From: Bacillota bacterium
GTDB lineage: Bacteria; Bacillota; Clostridia; Oscillospirales; Oscillospiraceae
DNA: 64,000 nucleotides
Assembly (NCBI GenBank): GCA_030529825.1
Contig: JAUMWD010000001.1
Span: 38,935 to 102,934 of the forward strand
Reading direction: 5' to 3'
Notes under the pieces: model-generated
Database searches by the model: none
What the model was told of the DNA's origin: nothing
Seen by the model: only the letters and a program-made list of their open reading frames with translations
Translations under genes and position numbers: made by a program
Part shown: in pieces, positions 36,092-44,687 of the stretch
Layout of the letters: every line of letters starts with the position of its first letter
Position numbering within the stretch: the stretch's first letter is position 1

Positions 36092-36742
36092 TTGGCAAGC
36101 ACCACAATTACCCCCACCAGAATGGTGCTGAAGCAGCTCAAGGGCAGGCTTAAAACCGCCCGCCGCGGTCACAAGCTGATGAAAGACAAGCGCGATGAGC
36201 TGATGCGCCGGTTTCTGGAGATTGTGCGCGTAAATAAGGAACTGCGTGAGCGAGTTGAGGAGGGACTTACCAATGCCTTTGCTGCCCAGCAGGTGGCAAG
36301 CTCCGTCATGTCACCGGAAATGCTGGAGCAGGCACTGCTATACCCCCGCCAGAGTGTTGAGCTTGATATGAAGTTTAAAAACATCATGAGCGTCAACGTG
36401 CCCGAGTATTCCTTCCGCACCAAGAACAACGACCCCAGTGAAATTTACCCCTACGGCTTTGCCCAGACCAGCGGTGAGCTTGACGATGCGCTGGATGCGC
36501 TGGCAAAGGTTTTTCAGGATATGCTGGAGCTGGCACAGGTTGAAAAGACCATGCAGCTGCTTGCGGAGGAAATTGAGAAGACCCGCCGCAGAGTTAATGC
36601 TCTTGAGTATGTCATGATTCCCGAGCTTGAGGAGAACATCAAGTATATCTCCATGAAGCTGGAGGAAAACGAAAACGCCACCAAGGTAAGACTGCTGAAG
36701 GTCAAGGAAATGGTTCTTCAGAACGCACACGATTTCAAGTAG
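36092..36742 (+). CDS. ntpD: V-type ATPase central stalk subunit D
   Basis: 216 residues starting with TTG seven bases after GGGGGAAGGA. The long antiparallel coiled coil is visible at both ends (PTRMVLKQLKGRLKTARRG and EEIEKTRRRVNALEYVMIP), as in all D subunits. It rotates inside the A3B3 head with NtpG. It is the last gene of the operon; a bidirectional terminator follows. No ntpJ-type potassium transporter follows, unlike in Enterococcus hirae. Confidence 0.95.
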   Translation: MASTTITPTRMVLKQLKGRLKTARRGHKLMKDKRDELMRRFLEIVRVNKELRERVEEGLTNAFAAQQVASSVMSPEMLEQALLYPRQSVELDMKFKNIMSVNVPEYSFRTKNNDPSEIYPYGFAQTSGELDDALDALAKVFQDMLELAQVEKTMQLLAEEIEKTRRRVNALEYVMIPELEENIKYISMKLEENENATKVRLLKVKEMVLQNAHDFK

Positions 36743-36746
36743 AATA

Positions 36747-36785
36747 AAAAATCACCACCCTCTTCCCAAGAGGGTGGTGATTTTT
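36747..36785. terminator. Bidirectional terminator after the V-ATPase operon
   Basis: An 18-bp perfect stem, 36747-36764 with 36768-36785, around CCC with flanking A and T tracts. Confidence 0.94.
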
Positions 36786-37135
36786 CAGTTATACACAATG
36801 AGCGCAATGAAAACGAAGGGCTCGTCGCTGTGATTTACTATTGCGTGGCCCTCTCCGTCGGGACAGAATGCGGTGTCGCCTGCTTTAAGAGTGGTGATGT
36901 GTCCGTTATCGTTATATTCCGCTTCACCCGAGAGCGCATAGTAGTATTCGCCGTCGCCCTTGTGCATGTGATAGCCGAGACCGCAGTCTTTTTCCAGAGT
37001 TACAACGGAGAAAACGCGGCCCTTGCCGTAAAGCTCTTCGGGCGCTTCGATGATGCGCTTGAATATCACATGACCTTCCTCGCCGAATACTTTCTCGGCA
37101 AGCTCGATTTTGTGTTCGCTGCTTCTCTTAATCAC
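36785..37135 (-). CDS. Cupin-domain protein
   Basis: 116 residues starting with GTG at 37135, which overlaps the stop of the upstream LUD gene (ATGTGA) behind a GAGGAG site. It is a single beta-barrel cupin: motif 1 is GLGYHMHKGDGEYYYALSGEA and motif 2 is FCPDGEGHAIVNHS, with the metal-binding histidines and glutamate. Such small cupins may be isomerases, dioxygenases or sensors; no substrate is evident. It is translationally coupled to the LUD protein. Confidence 0.85.
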   Translation of the reverse strand: MIKRSSEHKIELAEKVFGEEGHVIFKRIIEAPEELYGKGRVFSVVTLEKDCGLGYHMHKGDGEYYYALSGEAEYNDNGHITTLKAGDTAFCPDGEGHAIVNHSDEPFVFIALIVYN

Positions 37136-37728
37136 ATTCCCAGCTCCTCGTCGATGAGAACGACCTCCATCTTCTGCATATCCATCATGGGCCCCCAAAG
37201 CACCAGCATGGCGTTGCACTTGCGGTCGGGACTTTTGCAGTCATGGCATTTGTCGTCAAATTTGCAGGGTGTTTTGCAGTCAAAGCGCTTTACATTCTGC
37301 ACGGCGGCGGTGTTGCGTGCGCGGTAAACCGCGGACTCAAAATCAGAGCAGATTTTGTTGGTGCCTGCCACGATGTAAACCCGCTTTTTGCCGAAAACGA
37401 GACCGGCCAGACGGTTGCCGCGGCCGTCGATATTTATTATCTGACCGTCCTGGGAAATTGCGTTTGCGGAGGAGATAAATACCTCGGCGGCGTTCTCCTT
37501 TTCCAGCACATCCCAGCCCTGCTGCCTCCAGTGCCAGAATACCTCGTTGCCCTGATCCTGCAGGAGCTCATAAAGTCCCATCTGGTCAGCGGTCTTACAG
37601 CCGCCGATGCCAACGGTGGTGTTTTTTATCTCGCCGCAAAGGTAACGGGCGGCATCCTCCTTGGTGGCAAAGCGGCTTACGGAAAAATGGCGTGCCTTAA
37701 GATTTTCTATGGTTTTCTCAATATCCAT
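37132..37728 (-). CDS. LUD-domain (LutC-like/DUF162) protein with C-terminal cysteine cluster
   Basis: 198 residues. The fold pattern VGIGGCKTADQMGLYELL and VYIVAGTNKICSDFESAV is the LUD domain found in LutC and LutB. The C-terminal CKTPCKFDDKCHDCKSPDRKC has five cysteines in 21 positions, suggesting an Fe-S or metal centre as in other anaerobe DUF162 proteins. No lutA or lutB is adjacent, so lactate utilisation is not implied. It has its own promoter inside the end of the next gene. Confidence 0.82.
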   Translation of the reverse strand: MDIEKTIENLKARHFSVSRFATKEDAARYLCGEIKNTTVGIGGCKTADQMGLYELLQDQGNEVFWHWRQQGWDVLEKENAAEVFISSANAISQDGQIINIDGRGNRLAGLVFGKKRVYIVAGTNKICSDFESAVYRARNTAAVQNVKRFDCKTPCKFDDKCHDCKSPDRKCNAMLVLWGPMMDMQKMEVVLIDEELGM

Positions 37729-37758
37729 GGGATAACCTCCTCAATGTTGTTTGAGGAA

Positions 37759-37787
37759 ATTATACCTCATGTCGTTTTACATATCAA
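37759..37787 (-). promoter_or_regulatory. Promoter for the LUD-cupin pair
   Basis: On the minus strand: TTGATA, 17-base spacer, TATAAT. The -35 lies within the 3' end of the nucleotidyltransferase gene. Confidence 0.72.
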
Positions 37788-38808
37788 GCCGCTTTTCAAG
37801 CTCTCTTATCAGAGATGCCGCCGAGGCGGAAAGCTCTCGGGCAAGCTCTGCATCGTTGGCGCTGGCGCGGATGCACAGAGCCGCGGTGCTGGGAAAGGGG
37901 GATACCGATAGCTCGAAGTCCGTCCCCTTCAGATGAATACCGTCTGAAAAATCCGCGCCCATATCCATGAACACTGCGGAGACGGAGTCCATGAGGCGAG
38001 CCCTGTCGCGGCATATGACGCGCTCACCGCCGCCCTCCTCATTTTCCCGAACCGTCTCTTGAGGCGCTGCTTCAAAGCCTCCGCATTTTTCAATGCCAAG
38101 CCTGCCCTCAAGAGCATCCACACAGCATTGATAATAGCTTTTCGGCGTTCCGATGTCACACCAGTAGCCGTCGGCAACATAGCCGAAGAGCTTTTCGTTT
38201 TTCTCAAGCAGAAGGGGAAACAGGTCCTTGGCAAAATCAAAAACCTTTCCCACGGGCACATTTCTCATGGCCCTGGGGGAAATGATATAAATGCCCGTAT
38301 TCACAAGGTTTGTGACAACTCTGCTCCAATCCGGCTTTTCGATAAAGCTGTGTACACAGCTGTCCCTGTCGCAGAGGGCAAGACCGTAGCGCAGAGGCTC
38401 CGGATGGGGATACAGGGCAAGGGAAACGGCAGGGCGCCGCTTTTCGTGCTGCCTGATGAAATCCGATAAATCAAAATCGCAGATGGCATCGCCGCTGATG
38501 ACGAGGAAATCCTCATCGCCGTAAAAGTCCTCGCAGTTTTTAACACCGCCTGCGGTGCCGAGAGCATCAGCCTCAATGCGATATTGCATGGAAACGCCTA
38601 AGCTTTCGCCCTTACCGAAATAGCTTTCAATTTCCTCCGGGCGGTATTTCAGCGTGCAGCAGATGTCCGTAATGCCGTGCTTTTTCAGAAGAAGAACGAT
38701 ATGCTCCATGACGGGCCTGCCGCAGAGAGAAACAAGGGGCTTCGGAGTGTCGCCGGAGACGGGCTTGAGCCGTGTGCCTTCTCCGCCTGCCATAATTACT
38801 GCTTTCAT
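37777..38808 (-). CDS. Sugar-1-phosphate nucleotidyltransferase fused to a phosphomannomutase domain-IV-like tail
   Basis: 343 residues. Residues 1 to about 235 are a standard nucleotidyltransferase: MAGGEGTRLKP with the PKPL lysine, ISGDAICDFD metal site and the DIGTPKSYY end. In Clostridia the closest multidomain relatives continue with a hexapeptide region and a whole phosphomannomutase (about 800 residues). Here, after a Glu/Gly-rich linker, only a stretch like the mutase C-terminal domain remains (RDRARLMDSVSAVF, DFSDGIHLKGTDFELSVSP). The mutase active site is absent. It probably activates a mannose- or glucose-type sugar phosphate; the tail may be a leftover or a regulatory part. Confidence 0.82.
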   Translation of the reverse strand: MKAVIMAGGEGTRLKPVSGDTPKPLVSLCGRPVMEHIVLLLKKHGITDICCTLKYRPEEIESYFGKGESLGVSMQYRIEADALGTAGGVKNCEDFYGDEDFLVISGDAICDFDLSDFIRQHEKRRPAVSLALYPHPEPLRYGLALCDRDSCVHSFIEKPDWSRVVTNLVNTGIYIISPRAMRNVPVGKVFDFAKDLFPLLLEKNEKLFGYVADGYWCDIGTPKSYYQCCVDALEGRLGIEKCGGFEAAPQETVRENEEGGGERVICRDRARLMDSVSAVFMDMGADFSDGIHLKGTDFELSVSPFPSTAALCIRASANDAELARELSASAASLIRELEKRLDM

Positions 38809-38860
38809 AAGTAAAACCTCCTGTCAGAGTAATTTTGTGCGGAGAATCGGGATTTATGTG

Positions 38861-38889
38861 TTGTAATAAGCTATAAATTTTGCTATACT
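38861..38889 (+). promoter_or_regulatory. Promoter of the gdpP-rplI-dnaB operon
   Basis: TTGTAA, 17-base spacer, TATACT. The leader then has short imperfect repeats of CTATAACT. Confidence 0.7.
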
Positions 38890-38950
38890 AATTACTATCT
38901 ATAACTATCTCTATAACTGCAACTACACCTTTTCATCGGGAGGGTACACT

Positions 38951-40957
38951 GTGAATAAAAAGAAGACACAGAGACTGCTTGAACCGAATACAAGACCGTA
39001 TATGTTTTTCCTTCTGGTTTTTGCCGCTGCCACACTGCTGATAAAGACGGAATATAACCTTTATCTTGCGGCGGCAGAGGGTGTTGCCATTCTCGCTCTG
39101 CTGATTTATTCATACATAAGCCGCAGACGCAAGGGAAGAGCTTTGAAGGCGTATATCGACTCCGTGACCTATGATACGGAGAGTGCGAAAAACCATACGC
39201 TGATGAACTTTCCGCTGCCCATTGTTGTTTTCCGTCTTGACGACTCACGCATCATATGGGGCAACGAAAAATTCTTTACCATCTGCGGAGAGCAGGCCAG
39301 CCATACCGATACCAGCGTGGCGGAGCTTATCCCCGAATTCTCCGGCAAATGGCTGGTAGAGGGAAAGAGCCAGTGCCCTGATATTATGGATGTGGGCGGC
39401 AGAAAATATCAGATTTACGGCAATATCGTCCGCCCCGGAAACGAGGAAGGCGGCAACCGTACCCTTATGGGTATTGCCTACTGGACAGATATCACCGAGT
39501 ATGACGAGCTGCGCAGAGAATATGAAGCATCTCATCCCGTGGCGGCCATATTCGTAATAGATAACTTCGAGGAGCTGATGAAAAATCAGCCCGAGCGCAT
39601 AAGAAACGACCTGCGCGACGAGATAGGCGAAAAGCTCCAGCAGTGGTGCGAGGATAAGCACGGCGTGCTCCGTCGCTTTGACCGTGACCGCTATATGTTC
39701 ATCTTTGAGGAGCGCCACATGAAGAACGTGCTGGAGGGCAAATTCAGCATTCTTGAGGAGGCTCATCAGGTGGTGAGCCCCAGCGGAATTCACGCCACCT
39801 TGAGTATAGGCATCGGACGCGATGCCGCAGATTTCACCGAAACCCTACAGTTCGCGGAGCTGAGTGTTGAAATGGCGCTGTCAAGAGGCGGCGATCAGGC
39901 GGTGGTCAAAAACCGCTTCAACTTTGAATTCTTCGGCGGCAAGGCAGGAGAGATTGAAACCCGCACCAAGGTAAAATCCAGAGTCATGGCAAATGCCATT
40001 GCCGTCCTCGTTAAGGACGCCTCCCGAGTCCTTGTCATGGGCCACCGCTACAGCGACATGGACAGCATCGGCGCCTCGGTGGCGGTATGCGCCATTGCGA
40101 AAAAATTCGGAATACCTGCCCATATTGTGGCAGATACGGAGAAAAGCGCCGCAAAGCCCCTTATTAAAAAGCTGAAGGAAACCCCGGAATATCAGCACGC
40201 CTTTATCACGCCCCAGGAGGCGATGCTGGCGGCTGACGGGCGCACACTGCTTGTGGTGGTGGATACCAACCGTCCCGAGCAGGTGGAGGATATCGGCCTT
40301 CTGCAGTCCTGCAATAAGGTGGCTGTGGTTGACCACCACCGCAGAGCCGCCACCTATATTGAAAAGGCAGATTTGAGCTTTGTTGAGCCCTATGCCTCAT
40401 CTGCCTGTGAGCTTCTCACAGAGGTTGTCGAGGTCGTCATGGAGGGCAAAAAGCTCCTGCGCTGCGAGGCAGAGGCTATTCTTGCAGGCATCGTGCTTGA
40501 TACCAAGAGCTTCTCCATGCGCACAGGTGACCGCACCTTTGACGCGGCAGCGGTGCTCCGTCGCTGCGGCGCAGATACCACGGAGGTCAAAAAGCTGCTC
40601 CAGAGCAATGTGGAGCAGAGCGTTGCCAGATATAAAATCATGCAGAAGGCGGGAATCTACCGCAATATCGCCATTGCTTCCCCTGAAACGCCGCAGAACA
40701 GAATTGTTGCGGCACAAGCGGCGGACGAGCTTCTGGAAATCTCGGGTGTTGAGGCCTCTATGGTCATATATCCCCTTGACGGAGGAGATGTGTTCGTGTC
40801 CGCAAGAAGCATAGGCGAAGTGAATGTACAGCTTATTATGGAAAAGCTGGGCGGCGGCGGCAACCGAGCCTCTGCGGCGGCACAGCTTAAGGATACAGAG
40901 CTTAAGACCGCCCTTGATGCTCTGAAATCCGCAATTGATGAATATTTTGATGCTTAA
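38951..40957 (+). CDS. gdpP: Cyclic-di-AMP phosphodiesterase GdpP (DHH/DHHA1)
   Basis: 668 residues from a GTG behind GGGAGGG. Two membrane helices (about 17-57) are followed by a PAS-like region ([17 protein letters not shown]), a degenerate GGDEF domain (about 190-310) and the DHH domain with [12 protein letters not shown] and VVDHHR, then DHHA1 with [10 protein letters not shown]. It hydrolyses c-di-AMP and so affects osmotic balance and cell-wall stress. The order gdpP-rplI-dnaB is conserved in Firmicutes and supports the assignment. Confidence 0.96.
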   Translation: MNKKKTQRLLEPNTRPYMFFLLVFAAATLLIKTEYNLYLAAAEGVAILALLIYSYISRRRKGRALKAYIDSVTYDTESAKNHTLMNFPLPIVVFRLDDSRIIWGNEKFFTICGEQASHTDTSVAELIPEFSGKWLVEGKSQCPDIMDVGGRKYQIYGNIVRPGNEEGGNRTLMGIAYWTDITEYDELRREYEASHPVAAIFVIDNFEELMKNQPERIRNDLRDEIGEKLQQWCEDKHGVLRRFDRDRYMFIFEERHMKNVLEGKFSILEEAHQVVSPSGIHATLSIGIGRDAADFTETLQFAELSVEMALSRGGDQAVVKNRFNFEFFGGKAGEIETRTKVKSRVMANAIAVLVKDASRVLVMGHRYSDMDSIGASVAVCAIAKKFGIPAHIVADTEKSAAKPLIKKLKETPEYQHAFITPQEAMLAADGRTLLVVVDTNRPEQVEDIGLLQSCNKVAVVDHHRRAATYIEKADLSFVEPYASSACELLTEVVEVVMEGKKLLRCEAEAILAGIVLDTKSFSMRTGDRTFDAAAVLRRCGADTTEVKKLLQSNVEQSVARYKIMQKAGIYRNIAIASPETPQNRIVAAQAADELLEISGVEASMVIYPLDGGDVFVSARSIGEVNVQLIMEKLGGGGNRASAAAQLKDTELKTALDALKSAIDEYFDA

Positions 40958-40980
40958 TAACAGAAAGGAAAGAACATAAA

Positions 40981-41427
40981 ATGAAGGTTATTTTCAATGT
41001 TGATGTAAAAGGTCAGGGCAAGAAAGGTGAAATGAAAGAGGTATCCGACGGCTACGCCCGCAACTACCTCCTGCCCCGTAAGCTTGCCAGTGAGGCAACC
41101 GCAGATAATATTAACGCCATGAAGCTGAAGGAAAAGGCCAAGGCCGCCCAGATCGCCCGGGAAAAGGAGCTGGCAATGGAAAACGCAAAGAAGCTGGGCG
41201 AGGTCATGGTTACCATCCGTGCCAAGGCGGGCAACGGCGGCAAGCTCTTCGGCGCCGTCACATCCCAGGAAATTTCCGCTGCCCTCAAGGAGCAGCACGG
41301 CATTGAGATTGAGAAGAACAAAATCGTCCAGGCAGAGCCTATTAAGACCTACGGCGCCTACGAGGTCAAGGCAAAGCTGGGCTACGAAATTTCCGGCACA
41401 ATCCACCTCCAGGTAATCGAGGGATAA
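40981..41427 (+). CDS. rplI: 50S ribosomal protein L9
   Basis: 148 residues. The N-terminal [21 protein letters not shown] and [14 protein letters not shown] are the L9 signature, and the C-terminal rRNA-binding domain includes [12 protein letters not shown]. It binds 23S rRNA near the L1 stalk. It lies between gdpP (23 bases) and dnaB (23 bases) in one transcription unit, with an AGAAAGGAAAG site. Confidence 0.97.
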   Translation: MKVIFNVDVKGQGKKGEMKEVSDGYARNYLLPRKLASEATADNINAMKLKEKAKAAQIAREKELAMENAKKLGEVMVTIRAKAGNGGKLFGAVTSQEISAALKEQHGIEIEKNKIVQAEPIKTYGAYEVKAKLGYEISGTIHLQVIEG

Positions 41428-41450
41428 TTTTCAGAATTTGGTGATTTAAC

Positions 41451-42803
41451 ATGGAAGAGCTGTTAGGAAAACAGGTACCCAACTCCGTAAGCGCCGAGCA
41501 GGCGGTCATCGGAGCCATGCTCATTGATATCCGCTGTATTCCCGATGTCATTGAGAAAGTCAAGGGCGCGGAATTTTATACACCCCAGAACAGGGATATA
41601 TTCGATACAATATATTCCATGTTCTCCTACGGTCAGACCATTGACCCGGTAACGGTTTTAGATCAGATGAAGGTGCGCGGCGTATATCGGGACAACAGTC
41701 CGGAGTATATAGCCGAGCTCATGCGCGTTACGCCCACAGCGGCAAATGTGCTGGAATACGCGGCAATTGTCCGTGACAGAGCACTGCTGCGCAATCTCGG
41801 TGCCGCTGCCGATGAAATCAGTAAGCTGGTTTATGAGGGAAGCGGCGAGGCGGAGGTCATTCTCGAGGCCGCGGAGCGTAAGATTTACGCTCTCCGTCAG
41901 GGAAGAAATGTGGGCGGACTCCTGCCCGTTGCCACCGTTGTTCAGAATGTCTGCGACAATATGAATGCGGCGGCGGAATCCGGGCAGAAGATACCCGGTC
42001 TTTCCACGGGTCTTGACGACCTTGACCGTACTATTCTGGGCCTGAATAAGGGCGAGCTCATTCTTGTGGCGGCGCGTCCCGGTATGGGCAAGACAAGTAT
42101 CGCCCTGAATATCGCATCCCATGTGGCGAAGAACACGGACAAGACCGTGGCGGTGTTCTCACTGGAAATGAGCCGTGAGCAGCTTGTAAGCCGCATTATC
42201 GCAGGCGAGGCGAGAGTCTCCTCCCAGAATATGCTCACAGGTAAGCTCACAAAGGATGAGTGGGGCCTTATTATCGACGCGGCGCAGGATTTGTCCGTAA
42301 CGGATATGCGCATTGACGATAACCCCATGCTCTCCGTTTCGGATATGAACGCACAGTGCCGCAGAATCGGCAATTTAGGTCTTGTGGTCATCGACTACCT
42401 CCAGCTCATGCAATCCGCAGGCGGCGAGTCCCGCAGCTATGCCAATGAAAACCGCCAGCAGGTGGTTTCCGATATGAGCCGTATGCTGAAGATTATGGCC
42501 AAGGAGCTCAATGTTCCCGTCATCTGCCTGAGCCAGCTCAGCCGCGCCAACGAAAGCCGTCCCAATAAGCGTCCGCAGCTTTCCGACCTGCGTGAATCCG
42601 GCGCAATCGAGCAGGACGCCGATGTGGTCATCGGACTTTACCGTGATGCCTACTATCATCCCGAGGAGGGTGACCAGACTCACGCCGAGGCTCTTGTGCT
42701 GAAGAACAGAAAGGGCAGAACGGGTACCGTTGACCTGCGTTGGCTGCCCGACTTCACCACCTTTGCAAATTACAGCGGTGCCAGTGAAAATGACTATAAT
42801 TGA
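41451..42803 (+). CDS. dnaB: Replicative DNA helicase
   Basis: 450 residues. The N-terminal helical domain (SAEQAVIGAMLID) leads to the RecA-like motor with Walker A ARPGMGKTSIALN, Walker B LVVIDYLQLM and the LSQLSRANE and KNRKGRTG finger motifs. It unwinds DNA at the replication fork as a hexamer and binds primase. The 3' end overlaps tilS by 14 bases. Confidence 0.97.
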   Translation: MEELLGKQVPNSVSAEQAVIGAMLIDIRCIPDVIEKVKGAEFYTPQNRDIFDTIYSMFSYGQTIDPVTVLDQMKVRGVYRDNSPEYIAELMRVTPTAANVLEYAAIVRDRALLRNLGAAADEISKLVYEGSGEAEVILEAAERKIYALRQGRNVGGLLPVATVVQNVCDNMNAAAESGQKIPGLSTGLDDLDRTILGLNKGELILVAARPGMGKTSIALNIASHVAKNTDKTVAVFSLEMSREQLVSRIIAGEARVSSQNMLTGKLTKDEWGLIIDAAQDLSVTDMRIDDNPMLSVSDMNAQCRRIGNLGLVVIDYLQLMQSAGGESRSYANENRQQVVSDMSRMLKIMAKELNVPVICLSQLSRANESRPNKRPQLSDLRESGAIEQDADVVIGLYRDAYYHPEEGDQTHAEALVLKNRKGRTGTVDLRWLPDFTTFANYSGASENDYN

Positions 42804-44139
42804 GGCAGCAGAAAAATTTGATATGCTTTCAAAGGGGGACAGAGTGCTGATTGCCCTGTCCGGCGGAGCCGACTCCATGTGCCTGCTTAACAGCCTTTGG
42901 GAAAATGAAGAAAAGCTGGGCATACGCGTCTGTGCCGCCCACTTTAACCACCGCCTGCGGGGCGATGAGGCAGACCGGGATGCGGCCTTTGCCGAGGCGC
43001 AGTGCAGGGAAAGAGGTATTCCTTTTCTCTGCGGAAGCGGAGATGTGGCAGGTGAGGCGGAAAAAAACCGCCGCAGCATTGAGGAAGCCGCAAGAGAAAT
43101 GCGCTATGCCTTTTTAAATGAGGCGGCGGAGAAGCTGTCCTGCAATAAAATTGCCACGGCTCACAATGCGGATGACAATGCGGAAACCGTACTGCTGAAT
43201 CTCTGCCGAGGCAGTGGGACAAAGGGCCTTTCCGGCATACCTCCTGTGCGCGGAAATATAATCAGACCGCTGATTTTCACAACGAGGGACGAGATTGAGA
43301 AATATCTCGTAGATAATAAGCTGCCCCATGTGGAGGACAGCAGCAATGCCTCCGATGACTATACGCGGAATGTATTAAGACATAAGGTGATGCCCGTGCT
43401 TAAGGAGCTTAATCCCTCCTTCTCCGGGGCCGTGATGCGTGCCTCCGTGAGTCTGCGTGAGGATGAAGAGTGCCTTATGGACATGGCACAGAGCTTTTTG
43501 GCAGAGCACGAGGTAGAAAAATCACTTTCCGTTGCGGAGCTGAAAATGCTGCCGAAGCCGGTGGCCGTGCGTGTTTTCCGAGGCCTTTGCGGCAATGCCC
43601 TTTCCATGCAGCATTGCGATGCGGTGTATGCCCTGTTAGATGGCACGGAGCTTGCCTATGCGGATGTACCGGGCATGAGGATTACCCGTGACAGCGGAAG
43701 ACTTTACTTCGGTGCCGAAGAGGGGAAAATCACCGACAGGGAGCTTTCGGAAAACGGCGAAATTTATATTTCCGAGGCCGGCTTAACCGTAAAAACGCAG
43801 CTTATTGAAAACTGCACGGAAGTATTTAAAGCATTTAATAAATTTGACTTTAATTACAGGAATATTTGTGGTAAGATATCCCTTACATCCCGCCGTGAGG
43901 GGGATAGGATAAGGCTGTCCTACAGAGGCTGTACAAAAAGCCTGAAAGAGCTTTTTTCGGAAAAAAAGCATCCGCAGCATGTGCGGAATTTAACTCCCGT
44001 CATCCGTGACGGCGAGGGTGTCATTGCCGTTTACGGCTTCGGGGTTGCCCAACGCTGCGAGGCAAAGCCCGGTGACACCGTGTTGAGAATAGAAATTATC
44101 AAAAATGATTGTACGGGGGACAATTATGGCAAAGATTAA
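42790..44139 (+). CDS. tilS: tRNA(Ile)-lysidine synthase
   Basis: 449 residues from the ATG at 42790, inside the end of dnaB; a GTG two codons earlier is also possible. The PP-loop is ALSGGADSMCLL, and HFNHRLRGDEADRD and CRGSGTKGLSGIPP are family motifs. The C-terminal domain with GDRIRLSYRGCTKSLKELF binds the tRNA. It converts the CAU anticodon wobble cytidine to lysidine and is essential in most bacteria. It overlaps hpt by 14 bases. Confidence 0.95.
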   Translation: MTIIEAAEKFDMLSKGDRVLIALSGGADSMCLLNSLWENEEKLGIRVCAAHFNHRLRGDEADRDAAFAEAQCRERGIPFLCGSGDVAGEAEKNRRSIEEAAREMRYAFLNEAAEKLSCNKIATAHNADDNAETVLLNLCRGSGTKGLSGIPPVRGNIIRPLIFTTRDEIEKYLVDNKLPHVEDSSNASDDYTRNVLRHKVMPVLKELNPSFSGAVMRASVSLREDEECLMDMAQSFLAEHEVEKSLSVAELKMLPKPVAVRVFRGLCGNALSMQHCDAVYALLDGTELAYADVPGMRITRDSGRLYFGAEEGKITDRELSENGEIYISEAGLTVKTQLIENCTEVFKAFNKFDFNYRNICGKISLTSRREGDRIRLSYRGCTKSLKELFSEKKHPQHVRNLTPVIRDGEGVIAVYGFGVAQRCEAKPGDTVLRIEIIKNDCTGDNYGKD

Positions 44140-44671
44140 TGAGGATATAGAAAGAGTATTCTTTACGGAAGAGGAGATAAAGGAAAAGGTGGCCGAGCTC
44201 GGCGCCGAAATCTCAAGAGATTTTGAGGGCAAGAACCCCATATTCATCGGCGTTCTCAAGGGCTGCTGGGTGTTCATGGCGGACCTTATGCGCAATGTAA
44301 GCATTCCCTGTTCCGTGGATTTCATGGCGGTTAAGTCCTATGCCGGCACAACCTCCACCGGCGCGGTGCAGATTCAGAAGGACCTGAATGAGAGCATCGA
44401 GGGACGCCACATTATCATGGTAGAGGATATTCTGGATACGGGAAGAACCCTGAACTATCTTGAGCAGTATCTTTCCGCGAGAAAGCCGGCCTCCATTACC
44501 ATTGCCACTCTCATGGATAAACCCTCACGCCGCCAGGCTCCCGTAGCTGCAAGATATTCATGCTTTGCGGTACCCGACGCATTCGTTGTGGGTTACGGTC
44601 TCGACTACAATGAGTTTTACCGAAATCTGCCTTACATCGGCGTACTGAAGCCCGAAATATATATGGACTGA
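44126..44671 (+). CDS. hpt: Hypoxanthine phosphoribosyltransferase
   Basis: 181 residues from the ATG at 44126 after a GGGGGA site. The PRPP motif is IIMVEDILDTGRTL, the flexible loop has KSYAGTTSTG, and GLDYNEFYRNLPYIGVL is the usual C-terminal segment. It salvages hypoxanthine and guanine. The order tilS-hpt-ftsH is a conserved Firmicutes cluster. Confidence 0.96.
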   Translation: MAKINEDIERVFFTEEEIKEKVAELGAEISRDFEGKNPIFIGVLKGCWVFMADLMRNVSIPCSVDFMAVKSYAGTTSTGAVQIQKDLNESIEGRHIIMVEDILDTGRTLNYLEQYLSARKPASITIATLMDKPSRRQAPVAARYSCFAVPDAFVVGYGLDYNEFYRNLPYIGVLKPEIYMD

Positions 44672-44687
44672 TTAAGGAAGTGATTAT

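Noticed and set aside
34484..36172. Long open frame opposite ntpB
   Set aside because: It has no promoter, no ribosome site and no recognisable protein motif; it arises from codon bias of a highly expressed gene on the plus strand. Similar open frames opposite thrS, ychF, rlmD and the MFS gene were rejected for the same reason.
38890..38930. Short CTATAACT-type repeats upstream of gdpP
   Set aside because: Only two or three imperfect copies in AT-rich leader sequence; not enough to claim an operator or repeat array.
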